Shown: positions 50,860-59,370 of the stretch, piece by piece
How positions within the stretch are numbered: position 1 is the first letter of the stretch
Layout of the letters: each line of letters begins with the position of its first letter
Assembly (NCBI RefSeq): GCF_024172165.1
Contig: NZ_JAMZEB010000002.1
Location: forward strand, 2,625,501 to 2,689,500
Direction: 5' to 3'
Length of the DNA: 64,000 nt
Source of the DNA: Nonomuraea thailandensis
Lineage (GTDB): Bacteria > Actinomycetota > Actinomycetes > Streptosporangiales > Streptosporangiaceae
Made by a program: the position numbers and the translations under genes
The notes under the pieces: model-generated
Database searches by the model: none
Told to the model about the DNA's origin: nothing
What the model saw: only the letters and a program-made list of their open reading frames with translations

Positions 50860-52341
50860 ATGGCCCGAACGGGGAGCGGCTGGCGCAAGTCGCGAATCGG
50901 GCACTTCATCGGCGGCGAGTGGGTGGCCGCGGGCTCCGGCCGTACCTATCCCGATCACTCTCCGTGGTCCGGCGAGGTGCTCGCCGAGGTGGCCGCCGGC
51001 GACGCCGACGACGCCCAGCGGGCGATCACCGCCGCGCACGAGGCGTTCCCGGGCTGGTCAGCGCTGCCGCCCTGGCGGCGCCAGCAGGTCTTCCTGCGCG
51101 CGGCCGACCTCCTGCACGCCAGGCGCGGCGAGGTCCTCGACGCCCTCGCCGCCGAGACCGGGTGCGGCCGCTACTTCGGCGAGGTCCAGGTGGACTTCGC
51201 GCTCAAGCTGCTCCGCCAGGCCGCCCAGCTCGCCTATCAGCCCACCGGCAGCCTGCTGCCCTCCGACGTCGAGGGCACGCAGGCGATGGCGGTGCGCCGC
51301 CCGGTGGGCGTGGTCGGCGCGATCGCGCCGTGGAACGCCTCCCTCACCCTGTCGGGACGGGCCGTCGTCGGGCCTCTCGCCCTCGGCAACACCGTGGTGC
51401 TCAAACCCTCCGAGGAGGCCCCCTACACCGGCGGCGCCCTGTGGGCGGAGGTGCTGCACGAGGCCGGGCTGCCGGCCGGCGCGCTCGGCGTGGTCACCCA
51501 CGCCCCCGGCGAGGCAGGCGGCGTGGCCGACGCGATGCTGGCGAGCCCCCTGGTCAAGCGCGTCAACTTCACCGGCTCCACCCCGACCGGCCGGCGCCTG
51601 GCCGAGAAGGCGGGCCGCCACCTCAAGCGGGTCGTGCTCCAGCTCAGCGGCCAGAACCCGCTCATCGTCACCCGCGACGCCGACCTCACCTACGCGGTGA
51701 ACGCCGCGACCTACGGCGCCTTCATCCACCAGGGCCAGGTGTGCATGTGCGCCCGCCGCATCTACGTGGAACGGCCGCTCGCCGCCGAGTTCACCGAGCG
51801 GTTCGCGGCCAAGGTGGCCGCGCTGCCCACCGGCGACCCGCACGACCCGGCCACCGTGGTCGGCCCCGTGATCAACGAGTGGGCGCTGGCGCTGCTGGAC
51901 CGCCGCGTCAAGGAGGCCGTCGAGCTCGGCTCCCGCGTCCTGGCCGGCGGCGTGCCGCAGCCTCCCTGCTATCCGGCCACCGTGCTGACCGACGTGCCGG
52001 ACGAGGCGGAGATCGCGCAGGGGGAGACGTTCGGGCCGGTCGTGGTGGTGGAGGCCGTCGACTCGGCCGAAGAGGCCGTGACCCGGGCGAACGCCTCCGA
52101 CCTGGGGCTGGCCGCGTCGATCATCACCGGCCGTCCTCAGTTCGGGCTCAGGCTGGCGTCCCGGCTGGAGGTCGGCATCGTGCACGTCAACGACCAGCCG
52201 GTCAACGACGAGCCGCAGATGCCGTTCGGCGGCGTCAAGGACAGCGGCTGGGGCCGGTTCGGGCTCGGGTTCGCGGCGGAGGAGTTCAGCGAGCTGCAGT
52301 GGGTCACCGTCCGGGACCAGGATCGCGACTTTCCCTTCTGA
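50860..52341 (+). CDS. Aldehyde-dehydrogenase-family protein with altered general-base position
   Basis: A 493-residue ALDH homologue: APWNASLTLSGRAV, FTGSTPTGRRLAEKAG and the nucleophile C295 (HQGQVCMCAR) are in place. At the usual Glu general-base motif (LELGGK) it has LQLSGQNPL, so the base is Gln261. Such a change slows the deacylation step in studied ALDHs, so the enzyme may be acylating or act differently, though related aromatic-aldehyde branches vary here too. It is divergent from iclR and resembles the operon's ALDH in the substrate region (NDQPVNDEPQMPFGGVKDSG). Confidence 0.85.
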   Translation: MARTGSGWRKSRIGHFIGGEWVAAGSGRTYPDHSPWSGEVLAEVAAGDADDAQRAITAAHEAFPGWSALPPWRRQQVFLRAADLLHARRGEVLDALAAETGCGRYFGEVQVDFALKLLRQAAQLAYQPTGSLLPSDVEGTQAMAVRRPVGVVGAIAPWNASLTLSGRAVVGPLALGNTVVLKPSEEAPYTGGALWAEVLHEAGLPAGALGVVTHAPGEAGGVADAMLASPLVKRVNFTGSTPTGRRLAEKAGRHLKRVVLQLSGQNPLIVTRDADLTYAVNAATYGAFIHQGQVCMCARRIYVERPLAAEFTERFAAKVAALPTGDPHDPATVVGPVINEWALALLDRRVKEAVELGSRVLAGGVPQPPCYPATVLTDVPDEAEIAQGETFGPVVVVEAVDSAEEAVTRANASDLGLAASIITGRPQFGLRLASRLEVGIVHVNDQPVNDEPQMPFGGVKDSGWGRFGLGFAAEEFSELQWVTVRDQDRDFPF

Positions 52342-52393
52342 GCCGGTGCAGGCACCGATTCCGTGAGGGGCGAGGCGCTGTCATCATCGGTGG

Positions 52394-54298
52394 ATGAAGG
52401 GTGCGTCACTCGTCGGCGGAGCGGCCGCCGCTGCCGCCGCGGTCGCCTTGCGGGGCTGGGGCGAAGGGCTGCGGTACGGCGGGAACAGCCCGTACTTCGT
52501 GTGCGCGCTGGCCGCGGCCGTACTCGTCACCTACCTGGTCTCCGTGCGGCTGTCACGGCAGGGCGCGCGCGCCGTGGGCCGCTGGTTGCTCGCGACCGCG
52601 GCGTCCCTGCTGCTGTACCTGGCCGCCACGGCGCTGGCGGTGGAGTACGGCGGGCTGCGCGGGCAGCGTGATCCCCTCACCCTGGCGGCCGTCGTCCTGC
52701 ACGCCACCGGCTACATCCTGCCGATCATCCTGCTCCAGGTCTGCTTCGTCGCCGCCGGGGCCCACCTGGGCGTCGTAGGTCGCCGCGGCGAGCTCGGTGC
52801 GCGGTGGCTGCTCGGGTACGCGGCGCTCTACCTGCTCTTCACCGCCGTGGCGGTGCCCGCCGGGGAGCCGTACCAGGACATCCGGCCCCTGTGGGAGCTC
52901 GGCGCGGAGTGGACCTGGCTGCCGGCGCTGCCCTGGATGGCGGGCGTGCTCGCCGGGCCGTTCGTCCTGTGGCGGGCCGTTCGCCGGGCTCGCGGTGAGA
53001 CGCGCTCCCGGGCCTTGACGGTGGCCGCGTTGTCGCTGGCGCCGATCGGCACGATCCTCTTCTGCGTCCTGTCGGGGCTGATGGCGTTCTGGGCCGGTGT
53101 GCTGAGTGCGGGGCTGGGGGAGGCGGGCCTGGCCGTCATGTTCTCGCTGCCCTTCGTCCTGTGCTCGCTGGGGTTGCGCGACGCGCTGGGGGCTCGCGAG
53201 GTCTCCGGCAGGGAGCGCTGGATGCGGATGCTGGTTACGAGCGTCGGCGCCCTCTTCGCCATCGTGGTCGTCGGCGTGAGCGCCGTCATCGGGGCCCGGC
53301 TGGGCGCGGTGCTTCCGGTCGTCGTCGCCACCCTGCTGGTCGCGGCCTCGCTCACGCCGCTGCGCCGCCGCCTCCTGCACGCGCTCGTGCTGCGTGCCGA
53401 CCCCGTCCGGGCCAGGACCGCGCGTCTGGTCAAGGAGCGGGGCAGCGCCCTCGACCCGGCGCGGACCACCGAGCGGATCCTCCGCGAGGCGCTGGACGAC
53501 CCCGGCCTCCGCCTGCTGCTCCGGCTTCCCGAGCAGCGGGGCTGGGTGGACGTGGACGGCCTGCCCGAGCCGGAGGCGGGCGTGCCCCTGGGCGAGTCCG
53601 CCCGGCTGCTGATGGGCTCCGCCGCCGCCGACGACGTGCGGAGCTGCCAGGCGGAGGTGGCTCCGCTGATCGACCGGGCTCTGCTGGAGATGGCCGTACG
53701 GGATCAGGCCGCCCGGATCGAGCAGGCCGTCTCCGACGAGCGCAAACGCCTGGAGCGCGATCTCCACGACGGCGTCCAGGGCCGGCTGCTCGCCCTGGCG
53801 CTCGACCTGAAGATGGCGGAGCCGGCGGTCGACGGCGAGGCCAGGCTGCTGCTGAACGACGCGGCCGAGAGCCTCACCGCCGCGATCGGCGAGCTACGCG
53901 CCCTGGCCCAGGGCTCCGCCCCGGAGCTGCTCAGCCGCCGCGGGCTGGAGGCCGCGCTCGGCGACCTGACCGGCCGGTTGCCGACGCCCGTGCGCCTGGG
54001 CGTTCCGGAGGAACGGCTGCCGGCCCACGTGGAGACGATCGCGTACATGGTGGCGTGCGAGGGGGTGACCAACGCGGTCAAGCACGCCGGCGCCGGGTCG
54101 ATCACCGTCGAGGTGGCCGTCGACGAGGGCCGCGTCGCGATCCGGGTCGGCGACGACGGGCGAGGCGGCGCCGACCTGCGGGCCGGCACGGGACTGCGCG
54201 GCCTGGCCGAGCGGGTCGGAGCCGCCGGCGGGCATCTGGTGATCAGCGACGCCGAACCCCACGGCACGCTGCTGGAGGTGATCCTGCCGTGCGCGTAG
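52394..54298 (+). CDS. Membrane sensor histidine kinase (NarL-type partner)
   Basis: A 634-residue kinase. The first 300 residues contain about eight membrane segments. A coiled region near 430-450 precedes the HisKA_3 dimerisation domain with the phosphorylated H458 (ERKRLERDLHDGVQGRLLAL). The HATPase domain has EGVTNAVKHAGAGSITVEV (N box) and VGDDGRGGADLRAGTGLRGL (G boxes). There is no recognised extracellular sensor domain, so the membrane part likely senses. Its stop overlaps the response regulator start by ten bases. Confidence 0.9.
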   Translation: MKGASLVGGAAAAAAAVALRGWGEGLRYGGNSPYFVCALAAAVLVTYLVSVRLSRQGARAVGRWLLATAASLLLYLAATALAVEYGGLRGQRDPLTLAAVVLHATGYILPIILLQVCFVAAGAHLGVVGRRGELGARWLLGYAALYLLFTAVAVPAGEPYQDIRPLWELGAEWTWLPALPWMAGVLAGPFVLWRAVRRARGETRSRALTVAALSLAPIGTILFCVLSGLMAFWAGVLSAGLGEAGLAVMFSLPFVLCSLGLRDALGAREVSGRERWMRMLVTSVGALFAIVVVGVSAVIGARLGAVLPVVVATLLVAASLTPLRRRLLHALVLRADPVRARTARLVKERGSALDPARTTERILREALDDPGLRLLLRLPEQRGWVDVDGLPEPEAGVPLGESARLLMGSAAADDVRSCQAEVAPLIDRALLEMAVRDQAARIEQAVSDERKRLERDLHDGVQGRLLALALDLKMAEPAVDGEARLLLNDAAESLTAAIGELRALAQGSAPELLSRRGLEAALGDLTGRLPTPVRLGVPEERLPAHVETIAYMVACEGVTNAVKHAGAGSITVEVAVDEGRVAIRVGDDGRGGADLRAGTGLRGLAERVGAAGGHLVISDAEPHGTLLEVILPCA

Positions 54299-54918
54299 TG
54301 ATCGCCGAGGACCTCGTCCTGCTGCGCCAGAGCATCGCGCGCCTGCTCGCCCAGCACGGCATCGAGGTCGTCGCCGAGACCGGCGACGCCGGCGGCCTGG
54401 TGGACGCGGTGGTGGAGCACCGGCCCGACCTCGTGATCGCCGACGTGCGGATGCCGCCGACGTTCACCGACGAGGGCGCCAGAGCCGTCATGCTGCTGCG
54501 CGAGCGCTATCCCGGCCTGGCCGTGGTGGTGCTCTCGCACATCGTGGAGCCGGTCCTGGCGCTGCGCCTGGCGGCCGATCGCCCGGCCCGGTTCGGCTAC
54601 CTGCTCAAGGATCGGGTGCTGGAGCTGACGGAGTTCGTCGCCGTCGTACGGCGGGTGGCGGCGGGCGGCACGGCCATCGACCGCCAGGTGATCGACCACT
54701 ACCTCGTCGGCACCGGCTTGAGCGCCCGCGAACGCGAGGTGCTCGGCCTGCTCGCCCAGGGCCTGACCAACCTCGCCATCGCCCGTCGCCTGGCGGTCTC
54801 GGAGCGGACCGTCGACTCCCACCTCGGCTCGATCTTCGTCAAGCTCGGCCTGCCTCCCGGCGGCGAGCACAACCGCCGGGTCCAGGCCGCGCTGCTGTGG
54901 CTGCGAAGTCAGAGCTAG
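54289..54918 (+). CDS. LuxR/NarL-type response regulator
   Basis: A 209-residue regulator. The receiver domain has the phospho-acceptor D52 (LVIADVRMP) and FGYLLKDRV with its conserved Lys. The C-terminal LuxR domain is LSAREREVLGLLAQGLTNLA, then IARRLAVSERTVDSHLGSIF. The GTG at 54289 overlaps the kinase gene, so the two are co-translated. The likely target is unknown; the following membrane-protein gene is a candidate. Confidence 0.92.
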   Translation: MRVVIAEDLVLLRQSIARLLAQHGIEVVAETGDAGGLVDAVVEHRPDLVIADVRMPPTFTDEGARAVMLLRERYPGLAVVVLSHIVEPVLALRLAADRPARFGYLLKDRVLELTEFVAVVRRVAAGGTAIDRQVIDHYLVGTGLSAREREVLGLLAQGLTNLAIARRLAVSERTVDSHLGSIFVKLGLPPGGEHNRRVQAALLWLRSQS

Positions 54919-54959
54919 CACCGATGCGCCCGCAGGCCCGCGAAACCTAGCGTCTGCAC

Positions 54960-55622
54960 ATGACCACCATGCAGGCGGCCGTGGCCGCACCCCCTCGCAT
55001 CCTGGGCTTCCTCGCCCCCGTCGGCCCCGTGGCGATGGCCGGCTGGGCCTTCGCCCTGCCGTACCAGCTCTCCGACGCGCCGCAGGTCTGGATCCCCAAG
55101 GCCGCCGCCGGCTCCGGCCGGCTCCAGATCTCCTTCATCCTGCTCCTGGTGTTCGCCGTCACCGCGCTGGCAGGGGCGATCGTCACCGGGATCGAGGCCA
55201 GACGGGCCTCCCGCAGGATCGGCACGGCCGGGCTGGTGCTCACCTTCCTCGGGTTCGCCGCCGTGTCCTTCGGCGGCGCCGGCTACGACGCGGCGGCGGT
55301 CGCGTCGTACCGGGTCGTCCACGACGTCGCCCAGGTCGAGAGGATCCTGGCGGAGCTCGGCTCCTTCGCCGCACCCGTGCTCGCGAGCGCGGTCTTCGTG
55401 CCGCTGACGGCTCTGGGCGTGATCCTCATGGGGATCGCGCTGTGGCGCGGAAGGGCCGTGCCGCGCTGGGCCGCCGCGGCGATGATCGTGGCCTTCCCCG
55501 TCATCCTCGGCGGCGGAGCCGTCTCGACCATCGTCAACGGCTCCGGCTGGTTGCTGCTCGCCGTCGGCTTCGGGGCGGCCGGGGTCGCGTACGCGCGCAG
55601 GGACGGCGTTTCCCGCGCCTGA
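54960..55622 (+). CDS. Small integral membrane protein, function unknown
   Basis: 220 residues with four to five hydrophobic segments (ISFILLLVFAVTALAGAIV, IGTAGLVLTFLGFAAVSF, FAAPVLASAVFVPLTALGVI, AAAAMIVAFPVILGGGAV). Short loops carry no motif I recognise. It follows the two-component genes by 41 bases. A TAGCGT -10-like element lies just upstream. It may be a target of the two-component system; that is inference from position. Confidence 0.65.
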   Translation: MTTMQAAVAAPPRILGFLAPVGPVAMAGWAFALPYQLSDAPQVWIPKAAAGSGRLQISFILLLVFAVTALAGAIVTGIEARRASRRIGTAGLVLTFLGFAAVSFGGAGYDAAAVASYRVVHDVAQVERILAELGSFAAPVLASAVFVPLTALGVILMGIALWRGRAVPRWAAAAMIVAFPVILGGGAVSTIVNGSGWLLLAVGFGAAGVAYARRDGVSRA

Positions 55623-55638
55623 TCACCGGGGCGTCCCG

Positions 55639-56982
55639 TCAGGTCCTGGCCGTCTTCTGCTCGGCGAAGTCGAGCTCCGGTGGCGGGACGCGGAACATCC
55701 GGGTCAGGTAGGCGAGGTAGATCACCCCGACGGCGAGCCAGACCAGGCCGAGCGTGATGGCGTGCGCGTCGAGCTGCGTGAGCAGGTACAGGTCGATCAC
55801 CGCGCCGATCGCGGGCGCCAGCACGTACGCCGGGACCCCCAGGTGACGGCCCGCCCGGCGTTCGCGGACGTACAGGGCGATGACGGACAGATTGACGAAG
55901 GTGAAGGCGGTGAAGGCGCCGAAGTTGATGAACGAGGTCGAGGTGGCCACGTCCATCCACACGGCGGCCAGGCCGACGACGCCGGTGAGCAGGATGGAGA
56001 AGACCGGGGTGCGCAGGCGCGGGTGCAGGTAGCCGAAGATCCGGCGGGGGAGCACCGCGTCGCGGCCCATGGCGTACAGCAGGCGGGTGGTGCTGGCCTG
56101 GGCGGCCAGGCCGGAGGTGAACTGGGCCACCACCAGGCCGGCCAGGAAGACCGCGCCGAACAGGCTGCCGCCGATGGTCCGGGCGATCTCCGAGGCCGCC
56201 GCCGAGGAGTCGGCGAAGGCGCCGCCCGGGTGCACGAGCTGGGTGACGTAGGAGACCAGGACGAAGATGCCGCCGCCGATCAGCGCGACGAGCAGGATGG
56301 CCCGCGGGATCGTACGGGTCGGCTCGACGGTCTCCTCCGTCAGCGTGGTCACCGCGTCGAAGCCGAGGAAGGAGTACGCGGCGATGGCGGCGCCCGCGGC
56401 GACGGTGGACAGCGTGGCGCCCTGGCCCGTGAAGGGCGACAGGTCGAACAGCGCGCCGGCGCCCTGCCCGCTGATCAGGTGCCCGGCCGACAGCAGCACG
56501 AAGAAGACGAGCACCAGGATCTGGAAGACCATGAGCAGCGAGTTCGCCCGGTCGGCGACCTTGATCCCGGCCAGGTTGAGGCCGGTGGTCAGCACGATGA
56601 AGGCGAGGATCCACAACCACGACGGCACGGACGGGAACTGCGCCGACAGGTAGGAGCCGCCGATCAGCCAGATGACCATGGGCAGGAAGAAGTAGTCGAG
56701 CAGCACGGCCCAGCCGACCAGGAACCCGGCCCGCGAGTCCACGGTGCGCCGCACGTAGGTGTAGGCCGAGCCCGCGACCGGGAACGCGGCGGCCATCCGG
56801 CCGTAGCTGAGCGCGGTGAACAACATGGCGACCAGGGCCAGCGCGTACGCCGACGGCGAGGCTCCGGCGGTGGTCTCGGCCACCACGCCGAAGATGCCCA
56901 GCACGATCAGCGGCGTCAAATACGCCAGCCCGAACAGGACGACGGAGCGGAGGCCGAGGGTGCGCCTCAGGGTGGGGGGCAT
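55639..56982 (-). CDS. APC-superfamily amino-acid permease
   Basis: A 447-residue, 12-segment transporter. LGLRSVVLFGLAYLTPLIVL and FPVAGSAYTYVRRTVDSRAG are APC signatures (substrate-binding unwound helix 1 and the early conserved loop). FLGFDAVTTLTEETVEPTRT is the conserved helix 6 to loop region. It is encoded five bases after the nitrilase-family gene, implying that the permease imports the amide, nitrile or amino compound the hydrolase acts on. Confidence 0.9.
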   Translation of the reverse strand: MPPTLRRTLGLRSVVLFGLAYLTPLIVLGIFGVVAETTAGASPSAYALALVAMLFTALSYGRMAAAFPVAGSAYTYVRRTVDSRAGFLVGWAVLLDYFFLPMVIWLIGGSYLSAQFPSVPSWLWILAFIVLTTGLNLAGIKVADRANSLLMVFQILVLVFFVLLSAGHLISGQGAGALFDLSPFTGQGATLSTVAAGAAIAAYSFLGFDAVTTLTEETVEPTRTIPRAILLVALIGGGIFVLVSYVTQLVHPGGAFADSSAAASEIARTIGGSLFGAVFLAGLVVAQFTSGLAAQASTTRLLYAMGRDAVLPRRIFGYLHPRLRTPVFSILLTGVVGLAAVWMDVATSTSFINFGAFTAFTFVNLSVIALYVRERRAGRHLGVPAYVLAPAIGAVIDLYLLTQLDAHAITLGLVWLAVGVIYLAYLTRMFRVPPPELDFAEQKTART

Positions 56983-56986
56983 GGGT

Positions 56987-57865
56987 TCACTCCGGGGGTG
57001 CGCCGGCCGGACTCCACCGGCCGGGATCGATGCGCCCCTGGTAGAGGGGCAGTTCCAGGGGCTGGTCGGCGTCGGTGAACTGGGACCAGACGCGGTTGAG
57101 CCCGGCGGTGCCGTGACGGCGGACGCGCGTGACGTCGTCCAGGTCCGGCACGTCGGTCAGGACGGTGGCGGCCTCCCCGGCCGTCACCCTGACCCGGCCC
57201 TCCGGGTCGACCACCAGGCTGCGGCCGGTGCCGGTGGGGGCGGCGGTGTTGACGCCGACCACGAAGACCTGGTTGACGATGGCGTTGGCGCGGGCCAGCA
57301 CCAGCTCCTGCTCGCGGTCGGCGGTGGTGGTCATCACCGGGTTGACGATCACCTCGGCCCCCATCCAGGCCAGGTGCCTGGCCACCTCCGGGAACCACGC
57401 GTCGTAGCAGATCGCCAGCCCCACCCGGCCGAAGCCGGGCAGATCGGCCACCACGAACCGGTCGCCCGGGCGGTAGGGCTCGTACGGCCGCCAGGGGAAG
57501 ACCTTGCGGTAGGAGGCGGCGAGCCGGCCCTCGGGCGACAGGATCAGCGCGGTGTTGTAGAGCGCGCCGTCCGCGCCGCGCTCGCACACCGTGCCGGGCG
57601 CCAGCCAGACGCCCAGGTCGCCGGCGAGCTCGGCCAGCTCCCTGACCCGGGGCCCGTCCAGTGGCTCGGCGGCGTCGGCCAGCTCGGCGTTCCGCTCACC
57701 GGGACGCACCCGGCTGCCGAACAGGTGCAGCTCCGGGCAGACCACCAGCCGGGTGGCGGGAAAGCTCGTCAGCACGTCCTCCACCTGCTCGGCGAACCGG
57801 GACACCGGCGTGCCGGCGGGGATCGGCTCGGCCTGCACGAGGGCGAGGGGTAGGGGCCTGGGCAT
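56987..57865 (-). CDS. Nitrilase-superfamily carbon-nitrogen hydrolase
   Basis: A 292-residue hydrolase with the Glu-Lys-Cys triad: E45 (VVCPELHLFG), K121 (SYRKVFPWRP) and C153 (LAICYDAWFPE). Members hydrolyse amides, nitriles or carbamoyl compounds. The ATG at 57865 places the first beta strand (LPLALVQAEP) at the start; an upstream start at 57922 would add 19 unrelated residues. It heads the two-gene operon with the APC permease and is divergent from a GntR regulator. Confidence 0.88.
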   Translation of the reverse strand: MPRPLPLALVQAEPIPAGTPVSRFAEQVEDVLTSFPATRLVVCPELHLFGSRVRPGERNAELADAAEPLDGPRVRELAELAGDLGVWLAPGTVCERGADGALYNTALILSPEGRLAASYRKVFPWRPYEPYRPGDRFVVADLPGFGRVGLAICYDAWFPEVARHLAWMGAEVIVNPVMTTTADREQELVLARANAIVNQVFVVGVNTAAPTGTGRSLVVDPEGRVRVTAGEAATVLTDVPDLDDVTRVRRHGTAGLNRVWSQFTDADQPLELPLYQGRIDPGRWSPAGAPPE

Positions 57866-57915
57866 CGTCCAACCTGCCTTCTGACCAGCACTTCCGGCTG
57901 GCGCTGCCCAAAAAT

Positions 57916-57930
57916 AGCTCATATTGAGCT
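57916..57930. promoter_or_regulatory. Operator-like inverted repeat between the hydrolase operon and the GntR gene
   Basis: AGCTCA (57916-57921) and TGAGCT (57925-57930) form a perfect 6-bp inverted repeat around TAT, in an AT-rich patch of the 89-base divergent gap. A GntR/FadR-type protein would be expected to bind such a site. Confidence 0.5.
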
Positions 57931-57954
57931 TTTAAAGCAACGTACGGTGGTCCC

Positions 57955-58674
57955 ATGAACGCCCTCACCGCGCTCAACTCCCAGGCCCTTGAGGGGCTGC
58001 GGCGGCTCACCGCGCTCGACACCGTCCGCGCCCGCATCGCCCTGGCCGTTGACCTGGGGCTGCTCAAGCCCGGTGAGCGCCTGCCGCCCGCCGCCGAGGT
58101 CGCCCGCGCCCTCGACGTCGGTGAGATCACCGTGCGCCGCGCGCTCATCGCGCTGTGCGAGGAGGGCGTGCTGGTACGCCGCCGCGGCCGTACCGGCGGG
58201 ACCCTGGTCGCCGACGAGCCGGCCATCGGCCGGGTGGCCGAGATCGAGGCCTACCGGACGGCCACCGCGGAGGTCCACCGGCTCATCGACCAGCGCCTGA
58301 TCCTCGAGTGCGGCCTGGCCCACCTGGCCGCCACGGCCATCACCCCCGAGCTCCTCGCCGAGCTGAAGGCCCTGGTCGGCGAGATGGACCAGGCCACCGA
58401 CTGGGCCGGCTTCCACACCTGCGACGAGCGGTTCCACCTGGCCCTGGCGGCGTCATCCGGCGTCGGCTCCGCGGCCGGGCACTACGGCCCCGTGCTGCGT
58501 CAGCTCTACCACTACTACCTGCCGTACCCGATGGACTACCTGCGCGAGTCCAACCGCGAGCACGCCGCGCTGGTCGCGGCCCTGGAGCGGCACGATCCGG
58601 TGGAGGCGGTGCGGGTGACGAGGGCGCACGTGGAGGTGCTCCACCGCACCATGTTCGTCGGCCTGCTGCGCTGA
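57955..58674 (+). CDS. GntR-family (FadR/FCD-type) regulator
   Basis: 239 residues. The winged helix is at about 25-90 (LLKPGERLPPAAEVARALDV, GEITVRRALIALCEEGVLVR). An all-helical FCD effector domain follows (EVHRLIDQRLILECGLAHLA, CDERFHLALAASSGV, NREHAALVAALERHDPVEAV), with His residues typical of a metal site. The family represses catabolic operons until the substrate binds. Target: the divergent hydrolase-permease operon. Confidence 0.9.
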   Translation: MNALTALNSQALEGLRRLTALDTVRARIALAVDLGLLKPGERLPPAAEVARALDVGEITVRRALIALCEEGVLVRRRGRTGGTLVADEPAIGRVAEIEAYRTATAEVHRLIDQRLILECGLAHLAATAITPELLAELKALVGEMDQATDWAGFHTCDERFHLALAASSGVGSAAGHYGPVLRQLYHYYLPYPMDYLRESNREHAALVAALERHDPVEAVRVTRAHVEVLHRTMFVGLLR

Positions 58675-58720
58675 GCCCGGCGGTGCCGGCTGCCATGGGC
58701 CGTGGGGTGCCTGGGCACGA

Positions 58721-59281
58721 TCAGCACGGCCAGGGCCGCAACCCCGCCAGCGCCACGTCGAGCACCCGTTCGCGCTGCTCGTCGTCGGCGTACTCGACCG
58801 TGCTGATGCCGGAGATCATGCGCAGCACGTCATCGATCGAGATCTCCCGTCGCGCCACCCCCGCCGCCTGAGCCCGTTCGAGCAGCGGCCCGCCCGCCTC
58901 GCGCATCGCCCTGCGGCCGGCCTGGAAGCCGTCGGAGCTGCGGTTGAGCGCGTCGGCGAAGGCCAGCTTGGTGCCGATGTACTCGACGAACCGGCGCAGC
59001 CACACCGCCAGCGCCTCCCACGGCTCCAGCCCGGCCGCGTCGCCCGCGGCCCGGCACAGGGCCTCGACCTCCTCCCGGTGAACCTCCTCGACCAGGTCCT
59101 CGCGGGTGGGGAAGTTGCGGTACAGCGTGGCGATGCTCACTCCGGCGCGGCGCGCCACGTCCTCCAGCGAGGTCTGCGCGCCCTTCTCGGCGAACGTGTC
59201 GCGAGCCGCCGCCACCAGGGCGTCGAAGTTGCGGCGCGCGTCCGCCCGCTTCGGCCGCCGCGACACCAGGCCAGGCTCCAT
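58721..59281 (-). CDS. TetR-family repressor
   Basis: About 186 residues. The N-terminal DNA-binding domain reads VAAARDTFAEKGAQTSLEDV, ARRAGVSIATLYRNFPTRED. The C-terminal ligand domain is of the type found in regulators of oxidoreductases. The ATG at 59281 is preferred; an ATG at 59350 would begin inside the operator. It is divergent from an SDR gene, with a complex inverted-repeat region between them. The standard model is that the repressor controls itself and the SDR. Confidence 0.88.
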   Translation of the reverse strand: MEPGLVSRRPKRADARRNFDALVAAARDTFAEKGAQTSLEDVARRAGVSIATLYRNFPTREDLVEEVHREEVEALCRAAGDAAGLEPWEALAVWLRRFVEYIGTKLAFADALNRSSDGFQAGRRAMREAGGPLLERAQAAGVARREISIDDVLRMISGISTVEYADDEQRERVLDVALAGLRPWPC

Positions 59282-59303
59282 GCCACCGTCCACTTCCTCG
59301 ACT

Positions 59304-59334
59304 TTGACAACCGTAGTACCCCTACGGTTAAAGT
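59304..59334 (+). promoter_or_regulatory. Predicted promoter of the SDR gene
   Basis: TTGACA (59304-59309) matches the -35 consensus exactly. A TAAAGT at 59329-59334 can act as -10 with a 19-base spacer. Both flank or overlap the inverted repeats. Confidence 0.45.
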
Positions 59335-59357
59335 GTAGGGGTACTTTCACTTTAACC
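59316..59357. promoter_or_regulatory. Interleaved double inverted repeat (TetR operator region)
   Basis: GTACCCCTAC (59316-59325) pairs with GTAGGGGTAC (59335-59344), and GGTTAAAGTG (59326-59335) pairs with CACTTTAACC (59348-59357). Both are perfect 10-bp inverted repeats and they overlap each other. They lie downstream of the -35 element of the SDR promoter, between the two divergent genes. Confidence 0.7.
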
Positions 59358-59370
59358 CGAGGAGCGAGAG

